From: an uncultured Draconibacterium sp.
Lineage (GTDB): Bacteria; Bacteroidota; Bacteroidia; Bacteroidales; Prolixibacteraceae
Assembly: GCF_913063105.1 (NCBI RefSeq)
Contig: NZ_CAJXYQ010000001.1
Coordinates: 186,001 to 250,000, forward strand
Direction of reading: 5' to 3'
Length of the DNA: 64,000 nucleotides
A program made the position numbers and the translations under genes. Positions within the stretch are counted from its first letter, which is position 1, and every line of letters begins with the position of its first letter. Shown piece after piece: positions 21,087 to 30,808 of the stretch. The notes beneath the pieces were generated by a model that did not search any database, had not been told where the DNA came from, and saw nothing but the letters and a program-made list of their open reading frames with translations.

Positions 21087-22943
21087 TTATTGCACAGCTT
21101 TTAAAAATGCCGCCTCTCCGCCAACTACCGGAATCTCGATACTTGTCTCCTCCAGGTCAATGGTTAATGCTGTTCCAGGCGCTGGCCGAAGTGTAAAATC
21201 ACGGTCGCTGGAAAAAATCATCAAGCCAATTTGCTGACCGGCACGAATCACCTGGTCGTCGGGTTGTAATTCAAAAGCCATTTCGTAAAACCGACCTGGT
21301 TCAAGCGGTTCACTTTCCCACAACGATTTATGGTTTTGTAAATCGGCCCAGCCACGTGTAATAATATTGTCGGTGATTTTTACCCTACGGCCTTCATCCC
21401 ATGGCAACGAAACCAGGTACACCGAAAGGTTAACGGCTGCCTTACTGCTGGCTGCTTTTATACTTATTTTGGGTTTGCCTGAAATGTGCAAGTCTTCTTT
21501 AAGGCTTGGGCTTACATAAATCAGGCGGTGAGTGGTTTCTTCGGCTTTAGCCAGTTCTTCTGCAGAAAACGAGTAGTTATCAATCAAAGTCTCCGGGTCT
21601 TGTTTTGAAGGTTGAACAGGCAACAATTCTCCTTTTCCGGGGGCCCCGGCTTTCAGGAATAATTTTACAAGGCTTGCATCAGGATTAGGATAATCCTTGT
21701 AAGGTGTTGGATTTTCGCGCTCATCCTCTTCGCGCACTATCCAGGCTTTTGCATCGTTCTCCACATCATTTTCTACTCCAAAAAGATAACGGGTAAACCA
21801 GCGGTTCATCATGCTAATGGGCGGTGGTCCGCCGTGCCCATTCTGGTGATAATAAATCTGGCATGGAATTCCCTTTGCCTTGGCAGCCTCATAAATACGA
21901 AAGCTATGTTCGGGCATTACATTCCAATCGTTAAAACCATGCGACATGAGTAAAGCAGCTTTCATCGGCCCCATGTCATTAAGGTAATCTCTTCCGGCCC
22001 AAAAGTCGTTATAATCACCGGTTATCCGATCCATTCCGTTTCGCATCTCCGTGTCTCTGATATGTTGGCGCGCATATGCTCTTCTATCGATATCGCCACT
22101 ATGAATAAAATCGAAAAGCACATCAATGTCTTCGCCCAGGTAACCTCCCGGCGAACGCACCAAACCGTTTGACCGGTAATAATGATAATACGAAGTATTT
22201 GGTGCGATGGGGATGATGGCTTCCAGTCCTTCAACTCCGGTAGTGGCCGCTGCCAGGGGCAAGGTTCCATTGTACGAAGTTCCTGTCATTCCCACTTTTC
22301 CGGTGCACCAGTAGGCCAACACTTCTTCATCTCCGGTTCGGGTTTTAAAACCTTTTGCACGGCCACATAGCCAATCAATTACTGCTTTGGGTGCCAACGA
22401 TTCGTTATCGCCTCCAACCGTTGGCGAACCATCAGACAAACCGGTTCCCGGCGATGAGGAATGCACTACCACATAACCGCGAGGAACCCAGGTTTTAACA
22501 TGACCTTTCGAGATAATTGGCCGCATTCCCCGTCGTTTAACCTCGGGCGGATGAGTGTATTGCGTTGGTTTCTCGCCCAATTCATGATGCACATCCCAGA
22601 AGTATTCAGGATTATTACCTGCCGTTCCTGCAAAATAAGGACTGGTATTGTACACAACCGGCAGTTTTAATCCTTCGGTTTCCGTTTGCCGAGGCCGCGT
22701 TACATCCACATGCATACGATCGGGCCGGCCATCGCCATCCGAATCAAATTCAGTTTCTACCCAAAGATCTTCGCGAATCCAATAATCCGGATCTTCAAAA
22801 GCTTTTACTATTTGTGCTTCTCCGTTTTCAAAAATTGGCTGCACAGGCTCGCTTTCCTGAGCTTGTATTTCCAAAGCAACTATACTTACCATCAGCAAAA
22901 AGACATTGCTAAAAAACCGGCTTTCTCTTTTTTTCATTTCCAT
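21087..22943 (-). CDS. Xaa-Pro dipeptidyl-peptidase (S15 / CocE-NonD family)
   Basis: Secreted serine peptidase of 618 residues that releases Xaa-Pro dipeptides. A signal peptide spans about residues 1-28 (ending IQAQ). The alpha/beta-hydrolase domain has the nucleophile Ser in GMTGTSYNGTLP (about residue 220), the Asp in SHGFNDWNV and the His in NGHGGPP. A C-terminal jelly-roll domain (about 400-600), as in CocE/PepX proteins, ends the protein. A possible alternative is a broader acyl esterase of the CocE family, but the overall look favours the peptidase. It shares a terminator with the convergent lipoprotein gene. Confidence 0.88.
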   Translation of the reverse strand: MEMKKRESRFFSNVFLLMVSIVALEIQAQESEPVQPIFENGEAQIVKAFEDPDYWIREDLWVETEFDSDGDGRPDRMHVDVTRPRQTETEGLKLPVVYNTSPYFAGTAGNNPEYFWDVHHELGEKPTQYTHPPEVKRRGMRPIISKGHVKTWVPRGYVVVHSSSPGTGLSDGSPTVGGDNESLAPKAVIDWLCGRAKGFKTRTGDEEVLAYWCTGKVGMTGTSYNGTLPLAAATTGVEGLEAIIPIAPNTSYYHYYRSNGLVRSPGGYLGEDIDVLFDFIHSGDIDRRAYARQHIRDTEMRNGMDRITGDYNDFWAGRDYLNDMGPMKAALLMSHGFNDWNVMPEHSFRIYEAAKAKGIPCQIYYHQNGHGGPPPISMMNRWFTRYLFGVENDVENDAKAWIVREEDERENPTPYKDYPNPDASLVKLFLKAGAPGKGELLPVQPSKQDPETLIDNYSFSAEELAKAEETTHRLIYVSPSLKEDLHISGKPKISIKAASSKAAVNLSVYLVSLPWDEGRRVKITDNIITRGWADLQNHKSLWESEPLEPGRFYEMAFELQPDDQVIRAGQQIGLMIFSSDRDFTLRPAPGTALTIDLEETSIEIPVVGGEAAFLKAVQ

Positions 22944-23165
22944 TGAATTATTCGTTTCATCTCCTAATGGTCCATTTTAACCTTACCGTAAATCAATTGC
23001 ATGGCGGTTACTTTTTCCCTGATAAATATAAGCATCTGACAGGCTTTTTTGGTGACGAATAACAGTCTTTGTTAAATATTTGTAAGAAATATAGCTTTCA
23101 CTTATCACTTATCCGATATTAAGAGTTTTTTGTATTTATTTGCAATAACTATTAACACGACAGTT

Positions 23166-23603
23166 ATGAGACAATTAGTTTGCCCAATATCGAACGAAAA
23201 GATCGATGAAAAAATAACCCGCCTGAATGCACTAATAGGAATTTTGCTTCTAATTGCAGGTTTTGTTATGGATTCGCCGGTATTTTTGTTTGTACTTATG
23301 GCCGACTTTTTTATTCGTGCGTTTACCCCACTAAAACACAGCCCCATAAGCTACATTAGCCATGGCCTTACAAATGCCCTTAACTTAAAGGGGAAATCGA
23401 TTGCAAAAGCACCAAAGGTGTTTGCAGCCAGGCTTGGCTTTTTAATGATGCTGGTTATTTCGGGTTTATACATTGCAAATCTTACTACTGCTGCAATAAT
23501 TGTTGCCGGAGTATTGGTATTTTTCGCTTCGCTTGAATTTGCACTGGCTGTTTGCATGGGATGTATTATTTACACATATGCCGTACTACCTTTTTTTAAA
23601 TAA
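23166..23603 (+). CDS. DUF4395 membrane protein
   Basis: 145-residue integral membrane protein of the DUF4395 type with four hydrophobic helices (about 20-55, 85-125, 125-145). The N-terminal MRQLVCPISNEKID and the FTPLKHSPISYI segment are characteristic, and CMGC near residue 130 pairs two Cys. The ATG at 23166 is chosen over an upstream TTG because a -7-like element (TTTATTTG near 23135) lies between them. Function is unknown. Confidence 0.8.
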   Translation: MRQLVCPISNEKIDEKITRLNALIGILLLIAGFVMDSPVFLFVLMADFFIRAFTPLKHSPISYISHGLTNALNLKGKSIAKAPKVFAARLGFLMMLVISGLYIANLTTAAIIVAGVLVFFASLEFALAVCMGCIIYTYAVLPFFK

Positions 23604-23626
23604 TTATACTTGAATACAATTTTTCA

Positions 23627-23662
23627 AAGACTTCCGTTATTCTGCGGAGGCCTTATTTTTTT
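23627..23662 (+). terminator. Terminator after DUF4395 gene
   Basis: Stem AAGACTTCCG with CGGAGGCCTT (one mismatch, one wobble) followed by a T-rich run. It overlaps the stop codon of the convergent GH18 gene. Confidence 0.65.
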
Positions 23663-24831
23663 AATCCCTGACGAACGGCATTTAATAACTTTTTGTCCTT
23701 ATCGGCTGCATACTCCCAAAACATTACACCACCAAGGCCTTGTTCTTTAAGGTAGTTTATTTTTAAGGCTATGGATTGTTCATCTTCATACGAAATAAAG
23801 GTCTTCTCCACCGGGTTCCACAGGTATGGCGCCTGTGCATTTTCGTCCCAGAAGCGTGTAAAACCATTCGCATTAATATTCTCACAAAAATCAACATAAT
23901 CAATACCCATCCCAACAGTTTCGGCCTTATTAAACAGAATTTCATCGTCACTTGCATCAACCCCTTTCCATATTCTGCCATAAAACGGAATTCCGAGGTT
24001 CAGTTTTTTGGCCGGAACGCCTGCTTTGAGGTGCATGCTTACAGCATTAAGTACACTGTTCATATCCTTATCGGGGTTTGCCGAGGCGCTTAGATTACTG
24101 TGATGCCCGTTGGTATTGTGCCAACCATTGTAAAAATCGTAGGTCATAATGTTTATAAAATCGAGGTACTTCTGTACTTCGCCCAGGTTAGTATTATCAA
24201 CATAAACCATATCAGCACCAGTGGCAATGGTAAGCAAATAGTGTTTTTCTTTTCCCTCAGCCCGAGCCATTTCATCAAGTGACTCGCGTACTTTCTGCAA
24301 CATCAGCGTAAAGTTTTGTACGTCTTCAGGGCGGTATGTATTTCCTGCCCCTGGCTGATTCGGATACTCCCAGTCTAAATCGATACCGTCCAGGCGATAG
24401 TCATTCACCATTGTTGCACAACTTTTTGCAAATACTGCGCGCGATTGTTCTGTTAAAGCTGCATCCGAAAATCCTCCGGACCAGCTCCAACCACCAATAG
24501 AGATCAATATTTTTAAATTGGGATTTTTCGTTTTTAAGGCAACTAATTTTTCCAAATCAACAGGGGTTAAGTTTTTCCCGTCAATTTTGGTGGTATCAAA
24601 TACAGCTTGTCCGTTACGAATATTGCCAAAAGCATAATTAATATGCGTAATTCCGTCAGCATCAATTTGTGTGAAATCATAATCGCGATAACCAGCAACG
24701 TACGCAACCAACTTGTAGCCACTGTTTTCTGTTGACGATTTACTTTGTTTTTTTTCGGATGGTTTTGAACTACATGCCTGAAATAAAAGAAACGAACTAA
24801 TAATTACTGCTAATAAAATGCCTGATCTCAT
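23653..24831 (-). CDS. GH18 chitinase, lipoprotein
   Basis: Chitinase-type family 18 glycoside hydrolase of 392 residues. Lipoprotein signal (LLFQACSS, Cys near residue 20), then a Ser/Lys-rich linker, then a TIM barrel from about residue 38. The SIGGWSWSGGF strand is near residue 118 and the catalytic DxxDxDxE motif reads DGIDLDWEYP near residue 155; INIMTYDFYNGWH and GVMFWEYAADK complete the barrel. The motif pattern suits a chitinase better than an endo-beta-N-acetylglucosaminidase, though the latter is not excluded. Products would be GlcNAc oligomers, matching the nagB genes further on. Confidence 0.9.
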   Translation of the reverse strand: MRSGILLAVIISSFLLFQACSSKPSEKKQSKSSTENSGYKLVAYVAGYRDYDFTQIDADGITHINYAFGNIRNGQAVFDTTKIDGKNLTPVDLEKLVALKTKNPNLKILISIGGWSWSGGFSDAALTEQSRAVFAKSCATMVNDYRLDGIDLDWEYPNQPGAGNTYRPEDVQNFTLMLQKVRESLDEMARAEGKEKHYLLTIATGADMVYVDNTNLGEVQKYLDFINIMTYDFYNGWHNTNGHHSNLSASANPDKDMNSVLNAVSMHLKAGVPAKKLNLGIPFYGRIWKGVDASDDEILFNKAETVGMGIDYVDFCENINANGFTRFWDENAQAPYLWNPVEKTFISYEDEQSIALKINYLKEQGLGGVMFWEYAADKDKKLLNAVRQGLKK

Positions 24832-24985
24832 ATTAATTTCATTTAAATTTTAGGCTCTAAATGTATGGTTTATCTAAAAAGAAAACTAAAAACTTTTTAA
24901 TATTATTTAAAATTGCTGCTATATTTTTTAAAAATATAAATTTAAATTACTTTCGGCATTCAATCTTTAACAACAAAAACTACTG

Positions 24986-26272
24986 ATGGTAGAGAAAAAG
25001 AATAACATAACCAACCCGGCACTTTGGGTTCCGACTGCTTATTTTGCCATGGGCTTACCTTTTATGGTATTGGCACAATCAACTGCAATTATGTATAAAA
25101 ACATGGGGATTTCCGATAGTAAAATTGCATTCTGGACCTCGTTAATTATGCTGCCATGGACTTTAAAGCCACTCTGGAGTCCGGTTTTAGAAATGTTTAA
25201 ATCGAAAAAGTTTTTTGTTGTTACCTGCCAGTTTATTACTGCTGTTACTTTTGCGCTTATTGCTTTTTCGTTGCCGCTACCCCATTTTTTTGCCTACTCT
25301 ATAGCCTTGCTTGGTGTTGTGGGATTTAGCGGAGCCACCAACGACATTGCCACCGATGGAGTTTACCTTAGTGTATTATCATCAAAACAACAAGCCCGCT
25401 ACATTGGCTGGCAAGGGGCAAGTTACAATGTTGGAAAATTTTTGGCCTACGGAGGTTTTGTAACCATTGCCGGCGTATTGGAAAAACAAATGGGCGTTGT
25501 AAATGCCTGGGTGGCTGTTATGTTGGGAATTGCTGCCGTTATGGCCCTGGTGGGTTTGTACCACTCGCGCATGTTGCCTGTTGGCGAGGTATCAAGCACC
25601 GAAGTACAATCGTTAAAAGAAGGATTTGCCACGCTTTGGGATGTATTAAAGACCTTTTTTCAGAAAAAATACATTTACTGGTACATTGCTTTTATTGTAC
25701 TGTACCGCTTTGCCGAAGGTTTTGCCATAAAAATTGCCCCGCTGTTTTTTAAGGCAGCCGTTGCCGATGGCGGACTTGGCTTATCAACTACCGAAATTGG
25801 TGTGGTTTATGGAACATTTGGCACCGCGGCATTTGTTGGAGGCTCGCTCTTAGCCGGTTATTTTATCGCTCAGAGAGGACTAAAAAGGGCTTTAATGTTT
25901 TTAGTTGCCACCTTTAACGTACCGTTTTTGGTTTATGCCCTACTTGCCCATTTTCAACCCTCGAGCCTGTATCTTGTTGGAGCCGCAGTGGTTTTCGAAT
26001 ACTTTGGCTATGGCTTTGGTTTTGTTGGGCTTATGCTTTTTATGATGCAACAAGTAGCACCCGGAAAATACAAAATGGCACATTATGCTTTTGCAACGGG
26101 AATAATGAACCTTGGCTTTATGATTCCCTCGATGCTGAGTGGTTATTTTAGCGACTGGCTGGGCTACAAACTGTTTTTTGCATGGGTGCTGGTAGCAACC
26201 ATTCCGGCATTTATTGCTGCACGCCTTGTTCCGTTCGGACACCCTGAAAAAGATGAAGAAGAAACAAAATAA
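24986..26272 (+). CDS. MFS sugar transporter (AmpG-like)
   Basis: Major facilitator superfamily permease of 428 residues with about twelve hydrophobic helices, resembling the AmpG branch (opening [28 protein letters not shown] helix and the [15 protein letters not shown] loop). It starts the same transcript as the GH130 gene, 11 bases upstream of it, so the likely cargo is the GH130 substrate, for example beta-mannosyl-GlcNAc or a related disaccharide. That assignment is inference from gene order; muropeptide import is the alternative. Confidence 0.85.
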   Translation: MVEKKNNITNPALWVPTAYFAMGLPFMVLAQSTAIMYKNMGISDSKIAFWTSLIMLPWTLKPLWSPVLEMFKSKKFFVVTCQFITAVTFALIAFSLPLPHFFAYSIALLGVVGFSGATNDIATDGVYLSVLSSKQQARYIGWQGASYNVGKFLAYGGFVTIAGVLEKQMGVVNAWVAVMLGIAAVMALVGLYHSRMLPVGEVSSTEVQSLKEGFATLWDVLKTFFQKKYIYWYIAFIVLYRFAEGFAIKIAPLFFKAAVADGGLGLSTTEIGVVYGTFGTAAFVGGSLLAGYFIAQRGLKRALMFLVATFNVPFLVYALLAHFQPSSLYLVGAAVVFEYFGYGFGFVGLMLFMMQQVAPGKYKMAHYAFATGIMNLGFMIPSMLSGYFSDWLGYKLFFAWVLVATIPAFIAARLVPFGHPEKDEEETK

Positions 26273-26283
26273 TACTTACTGTA

Positions 26284-27252
26284 ATGACAAAAAAAGTTAA
26301 TATACCTTTTCAAGACCGGCCTGAAGGTTGCTCAGATGTAATGTGGCGTTATTCCGAAAATCCGGTTATTGGCCGTTATGCCATTCCTACATCAAACAGT
26401 ATTTTCAACAGTGCTGTTGTTCCGTTTGAAGATGGTTTTGCAGGCGTTTTTCGCTGCGATAACAAAGCGGTACAGATGAATATTTTTGCCGGTTTTAGTA
26501 AAGATGGTATCAACTGGGAAATCAATCACGAACCGATTGAGATGGTTGCCGGAAACACCGAAATGATCGAGTCGGACTACAAATATGATCCGCGCGTTAC
26601 CTGGATTGAAGACCGCTACTGGGTTACCTGGTGCAATGGCTACCATGGCCCAACAATCGGGATTGCTTACACCTTTGATTTTAGAACCTTTCACCAATGC
26701 GAAAATGCCTTTTTGCCCTTTAACCGTAATGGTGTTCTTTTCCCCGAGAAAATTAACGGGAAATATGCCATGCTAAGCCGTCCGAGCGATAATGGCCATA
26801 CACCTTTTGGCGATATTTACATTAGCTACAGCCCAGACATGAAATACTGGGGTGAGCACCGTTGCGTAATGAAAGTTACCCCTTTTGAACGGAGTGCCTG
26901 GCAGTGTACCAAGATTGGCGCCGGATCGGTACCAATTAAAACAGAAGAAGGGTGGCTGGAATTTTACCACGGAGTAATAAACACCTGCAACGGTTTCCGT
27001 TATTCAATGGGTGCTGCATTGCTCGACCTCGAAGACCCATCGAAAGTATTGTACCGCACACAGCCTTATTTACTGGCTCCTGCTGCCCCATACGAACTGG
27101 CCGGCGATGTACCCAATGTTGTTTTCCCATGCGCTGCACTTAGCGATGGAGAAAAAATTGCCGTTTATTACGGTGCAGCTGACACGGTAGTGGGAATGGC
27201 CTTTGCTTACCAGAAAGAACTGATTGAGTTTATTAAGAAAAATTCAGTTTAA
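26284..27252 (+). CDS. GH130 beta-mannoside phosphorylase
   Basis: Family 130 five-bladed beta-propeller enzyme, 322 residues, that phosphorolyses beta-1,4-mannosides to give mannose 1-phosphate. The sequence start ([17 protein letters not shown], then NPVIGRY and [10 protein letters not shown]) closely resembles the Man-beta-1,4-GlcNAc phosphorylase type used for the N-glycan core in gut Bacteroides. The catalytic Asp is in KYDPRVTW near residue 102. No signal peptide, so it would act on imported disaccharide brought by the preceding transporter. Specificity is inferred from resemblance. Confidence 0.9.
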   Translation: MTKKVNIPFQDRPEGCSDVMWRYSENPVIGRYAIPTSNSIFNSAVVPFEDGFAGVFRCDNKAVQMNIFAGFSKDGINWEINHEPIEMVAGNTEMIESDYKYDPRVTWIEDRYWVTWCNGYHGPTIGIAYTFDFRTFHQCENAFLPFNRNGVLFPEKINGKYAMLSRPSDNGHTPFGDIYISYSPDMKYWGEHRCVMKVTPFERSAWQCTKIGAGSVPIKTEEGWLEFYHGVINTCNGFRYSMGAALLDLEDPSKVLYRTQPYLLAPAAPYELAGDVPNVVFPCAALSDGEKIAVYYGAADTVVGMAFAYQKELIEFIKKNSV

Positions 27253-27262
27253 AAAATACTTC

Positions 27263-27300
27263 AGCAGGTCTCAACATTTTTTTTGAGACCTGTTGCTTTT
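27263..27300. terminator. Bidirectional terminator
   Basis: Perfect 10-bp arms CAGGTCTCAA and TTGAGACCTG with a T-rich loop, followed by TTTT. It separates the convergent GH130 and Skp-like genes. Confidence 0.8.
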
Positions 27301-27811
27301 ACTCAGTAATCGCCTCTAAAACCAAAGGTGTTAAATCCTCGCTTTCGGGCGAAACATAGGCTACATTTCCGGCACTTATATCGAGTACATAGGTAAACTT
27401 TTGAGCACCGGCAATGTTGCTGATTTCCTGGTTTATTTGTTTATAAACGGGTTGTATCAAGTCCATATTTCGGCGCTGCAGTTGCTGTTGTGCTGTTTGA
27501 TTGTAATTCTGTATTTTTTGCGATTGCTCTAAAATCTCGTTTTGCTTGGTTTCCCTTACAAACTCAGAATATCCCTCATTCTCCTGTTCAAATTTTTGAA
27601 TGGCAGCTTCGTGCTCTTCCAGCATTTCCTGGTAAATTTCTTCCATATCTTTTGACTCTTGCTCTACGATGGCCCGCAAACTGTCCATTGCAGGATGTTT
27701 TTGAACCAGTTCCTGAATGTTAACGTGGCCAATTTTTAAGGATTGTTGTGCTTTTGAAACGGATACAGCGGCAAGAATTATAAATGCCGAGAAAAGTAAT
27801 TTTATTTTCAT
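27299..27811 (-). CDS. OmpH/Skp family periplasmic chaperone
   Basis: 170-residue protein with a signal peptide (cleavage near VSKAQ, residue 21) and a mature part of long charged coiled-coil helices (about residues 40-125), the layout of Skp/OmpH chaperones that hold unfolded outer-membrane proteins. The IGHVNIQELVQKHP opening and the closing TYVLDISAGNVAYVSPESEDLT are typical. Bacteroidota often carry several copies; this one is alone rather than next to bamA. Confidence 0.88.
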   Translation of the reverse strand: MKIKLLFSAFIILAAVSVSKAQQSLKIGHVNIQELVQKHPAMDSLRAIVEQESKDMEEIYQEMLEEHEAAIQKFEQENEGYSEFVRETKQNEILEQSQKIQNYNQTAQQQLQRRNMDLIQPVYKQINQEISNIAGAQKFTYVLDISAGNVAYVSPESEDLTPLVLEAITE

Positions 27812-27961
27812 TGTGCTATTTTTTAGATTTTAATCAAAGGTGTTTCAAATATTGTGGCGATTCTCGTAAAAGACGTTAAACTTAACCAGCTTATTCGTTA
27901 ACAATAGTAAAGGAGTAGTTTAATTTGCTAAATTATGTTTCGTTTTCCAAAAATCGGGCAT

Positions 27962-27986
27962 AAAAAAAGGGTGGTTCCCCACCCTT
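27962..27986 (-). terminator. Terminator after LolA-like gene
   Basis: On the minus strand AAGGGTGG and CCACCCTT pair around GGAA, then seven T, 22 bases after the stop of the outer-membrane lipoprotein-sorting-like gene. Confidence 0.88.
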
Positions 27987-28008
27987 AATATTTTTAAACA
28001 TTTGATTT

Positions 28009-28719
28009 TTAATTTGCAGGACGAGAGAAAACGGCGTCATCAATATTTTCATCAACTTTAATTTCTTCCATTATCATTGATTGTTTTCCCATGGGCATTT
28101 CTACTTCAATTCTATTGGCAACTTTTACTCCTTTTACATCCTTGTATTCCAGCATTTTGGTAACAATATCCATGCTCTGCCCCATTGCTTCTACCCGAGC
28201 TTCTACTCTATTCACCATATAAGTATCGGCATCAATAAAATAGGTTTTTACCATACCATCTTTGTCGGTAAGTTTTAGTTTATAAGCATCAGTACCATCC
28301 ACGTCCACTTTTCCCTGCATTTCAATGCTATGTCCTTTTGCTGCGTAGTTAAAAAGTTCTCCTTCCATATCTGCTTGACTCATAGCCTGTTTTAATTGAG
28401 CTCCTTCCAAATCCTGCACGCCCGATCCCATCATTGGATTAACCATCCATCCTTTTTCACCATCAAAAGCGCTGGTTGTTTTTTGGCCCATCATTTCTAC
28501 GTCTACCCTAAATTTATTAGGCTTTTTAATTTTTATGGTCATGGGCATATCCATTCCCATCATACTCATTTTTGCCTTGATATCGAAGGTTTTTACATCG
28601 GCAAGTTTTTCAAGGCCACTGGCCTTATAGTAATTATCTAAAACTGATTCAAGCGATTGGGCTTGTGTGCTGATTAATGCAAAAAGCATTACGGCGGTTA
28701 ATAAAAAAGTACGTTTCAT
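28009..28719 (-). CDS. LolA-like outer membrane lipoprotein-sorting protein
   Basis: 236-residue exported protein: signal peptide residues 1-20 (ALISTQAQ), then a LolA/LolB-type half-barrel with alternating strands. Visible segments are KTFDIKAKMSMMGMDMPMTI, NKFRVDVEMMG, FDGEKGWMVNPM, and YFIDADTYMVNRVE, which match the DUF-like outer membrane lipoprotein-sorting family. It is rich in Met (MSMMGMDMPM and similar). The start at 28719 is chosen because a signal peptide begins there; an upstream ATG would add 19 poor residues. Role inferred as periplasmic lipid or lipoprotein carrier. Confidence 0.75.
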   Translation of the reverse strand: MKRTFLLTAVMLFALISTQAQSLESVLDNYYKASGLEKLADVKTFDIKAKMSMMGMDMPMTIKIKKPNKFRVDVEMMGQKTTSAFDGEKGWMVNPMMGSGVQDLEGAQLKQAMSQADMEGELFNYAAKGHSIEMQGKVDVDGTDAYKLKLTDKDGMVKTYFIDADTYMVNRVEARVEAMGQSMDIVTKMLEYKDVKGVKVANRIEVEMPMGKQSMIMEEIKVDENIDDAVFSRPAN

Positions 28720-28801
28720 TATGATTATGTTTTTTAAATTAAGTACACAGCATTTGTACCAATAAAAGTACAACAATTACAGTTTCAATCAAACACGATT
28801 C

Positions 28802-29470
28802 TTAGAAATAGATTTCTGCAATTATATTTTCGTAATTTACTCCTTTTTCAATAAGCAGGTCGCGCACTTCCACTACCATTAAGGCTTTCCCGCATATAAA
28901 ATAATTTACATCGGGCAACTGGTTTATTTCTGTCAGGTATTTGCTTACCCGTCCCGGAAAAACATCACACGATTGTTCGCCCGAGCAGCACCGAACATAA
29001 TTGTTGCCCATTGCCCAATCCAGTTCATCTTCAAAGTAAAACTGGTTAAGCTGCCGTACACCATGTATAAGTTTTTTCCCTTCGTTAAGTCCCGATCGGA
29101 ACATGGAATAGAAGGGAGCAATACCCGTACCTGTTGCAATCCACCAGGCCGGTTCTTTGTGATCTAAAAAACTACCGTAAGGTTCCGAAACAAAAAGCTG
29201 ATCGCCCGGAATCATTGCTGCCATTTTAGGGGTTAAAAAGCCATCGTCTTTTATATTAAATAGAATCCGCACCTCATCCTCCTGGTTGCCACTACAAATA
29301 CTGTAAATACGAGGTGGGTGGTCGGTGTCAATCCCAATTTTTACCACCTGCCCGGGTAAGAATTCAAAATCCCGCCGAAAGGAAATGACATGCACTCCCG
29401 GCGATATTTCGACATTATTGGTAATTATTTGCCGTAGTAACGGAGGTTCTTTTTTTGTTGATCCTGACAT
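28802..29470 (-). CDS. Ferredoxin-NADP reductase-like flavin oxidoreductase
   Basis: 222-residue soluble FAD/NAD(P) oxidoreductase. The FAD-binding domain has PRIYSICSG (the RxYS flavin motif, about residue 54) and the NAD(P) domain has ATGTGIAPFYSMF near residue 112, CGKALMVVEVRDLL near 195 and a closing aromatic AEIYF. No iron-sulfur domain is fused. It could reduce ferredoxin or serve a stress function; electron partner unknown. It stands between the LolA-like gene and the PHP gene, all in the same direction. Confidence 0.88.
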   Translation of the reverse strand: MSGSTKKEPPLLRQIITNNVEISPGVHVISFRRDFEFLPGQVVKIGIDTDHPPRIYSICSGNQEDEVRILFNIKDDGFLTPKMAAMIPGDQLFVSEPYGSFLDHKEPAWWIATGTGIAPFYSMFRSGLNEGKKLIHGVRQLNQFYFEDELDWAMGNNYVRCCSGEQSCDVFPGRVSKYLTEINQLPDVNYFICGKALMVVEVRDLLIEKGVNYENIIAEIYF

Positions 29471-29513
29471 GGCTCTTGTGAATAAAACTTCAGCAATTTA
29501 ACAATGAATCACA

Positions 29514-30614
29514 CTAATTGTTTCTGAAGGAAAAAGTAACAACCAGGCTTTCATCAGCATCAATAAGCAAATTCTTCACCCGGTAATATACGTTAAGTGT
29601 TGCAGCGTTGGCCACCTCGTCTGAATTTCCGCTAATGTTTAAGGCCGAAACGTGGTGTGCTTTTAAGGTAATAAGCTCCGGTGCGTCAAAACCAACGCCC
29701 GGTTGAACGAGTTCCAGCTCGTAATCCACATCCGAGTTATTGGTAATTTTTATCACTTTCGACTCTTTGTTTTTAAGCTTTAAGGGTGCTTCATTGTATT
29801 TTAATGAAGCAAAAAATAGTGGTTCAAGAAAGTCTGATTTTCCGGCCAAAGTATTGTCGTAGTACACCGCCGTGCGCCCGTCGAACAGTGCCTCTTTTAT
29901 CCCCCCTATTGTTCGGCTTTTTGCAAACACCAGTGTTAAGGGGCGATGGCCATCATTCACATCCATAGGCCCATGCACATCAGAATTACCCAGCATTGTT
30001 AAATTCTTATCGTTGGCCCAACGCATTGCCTCCGGGCAAAATTCCCAATTGTACACTTCAATTCCATGTAACATATCATTTTTGAATAAGTCGGTGTGTT
30101 CATCCCACCACCGCACGGTATCAGGCTGTTGAGCGTCCCAACAAGGGTGATTCCACATTATAAACGCTCCCTGATCGCGTGCTTCTTTTATGGCTGCTGT
30201 AACATCCTCGAGTTCAAGCAAGTTCGCATTTTTTATAAACAGAACATTTAAATGTCCCGGAGGCATACTACGTGTAATTTCAGCACCTTTTATTAAAAGA
30301 ATATCAGATTGTTTAGCCAATGGCTCGGCCAATTCAAACGACCGGTTATGATCGGCAACCACATCAATAGAATGCGGGCGATATTCGATATGATCGGTAA
30401 TTGAAATGGCATCAAGTCCCTCATTCCAGGCTTCTTCAATGCGCACAGTTGGCCACACCGTTCCATCAGAAAATACCGTGTGCATATGAAAATCACACTT
30501 TAAGGTTTTGTAACTTTCAATATTGGGAATATGAATTATTCGACGCGGCTGAGCGTTAACTAACTCGCTAAATACCAACAATATAACAAGCAATAAACCA
30601 AATATTTTCATCAT
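29514..30614 (-). CDS. Secreted PHP-domain phosphoesterase
   Basis: 366-residue exported protein of the PHP superfamily, resembling the Sb-PDE family of bacterial phosphodiesterases. Start at 30614 gives a signal peptide (MMKIFGLLLVILLVFSELVNAQ); longer starts add 24 residues of no signal character. Metal-binding motifs: CDFHMHTVFSDGT (HxH), ISITDHIEYRP, KGAEITRS, WNHPCWD and GNSDVHGP, as expected for a trinuclear PHP site. A C-terminal beta domain follows. Substrate unknown. Confidence 0.85.
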   Translation of the reverse strand: MMKIFGLLLVILLVFSELVNAQPRRIIHIPNIESYKTLKCDFHMHTVFSDGTVWPTVRIEEAWNEGLDAISITDHIEYRPHSIDVVADHNRSFELAEPLAKQSDILLIKGAEITRSMPPGHLNVLFIKNANLLELEDVTAAIKEARDQGAFIMWNHPCWDAQQPDTVRWWDEHTDLFKNDMLHGIEVYNWEFCPEAMRWANDKNLTMLGNSDVHGPMDVNDGHRPLTLVFAKSRTIGGIKEALFDGRTAVYYDNTLAGKSDFLEPLFFASLKYNEAPLKLKNKESKVIKITNNSDVDYELELVQPGVGFDAPELITLKAHHVSALNISGNSDEVANAATLNVYYRVKNLLIDADESLVVTFSFRNN

Positions 30615-30768
30615 GGTAGAATTATTTAGAAATACAAAACCGTTTTTAAAGATCTTCGAAAATAACCAAGAATAAAATATTTTCATATTAATTTTTTATG
30701 AATTGTAAATGAATGGTTAAATTTAGGTGAATTATAGTCTTCTTTTTAATTATTTTAAAAAGACTCTT

Positions 30769-30797
30769 GTTTGATACATAAAATATTCTGATTTTTG
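30769..30797 (+). promoter_or_regulatory. Candidate ROK regulator promoter
   Basis: TTG about 20 bases before GATTTTTG (30790-30797), which matches the -7 consensus TAnnTTTG at all but one base. The ATG lies 11 bases further on. Confidence 0.4.
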
Positions 30798-30808
30798 CAC
30801 ACACAGTT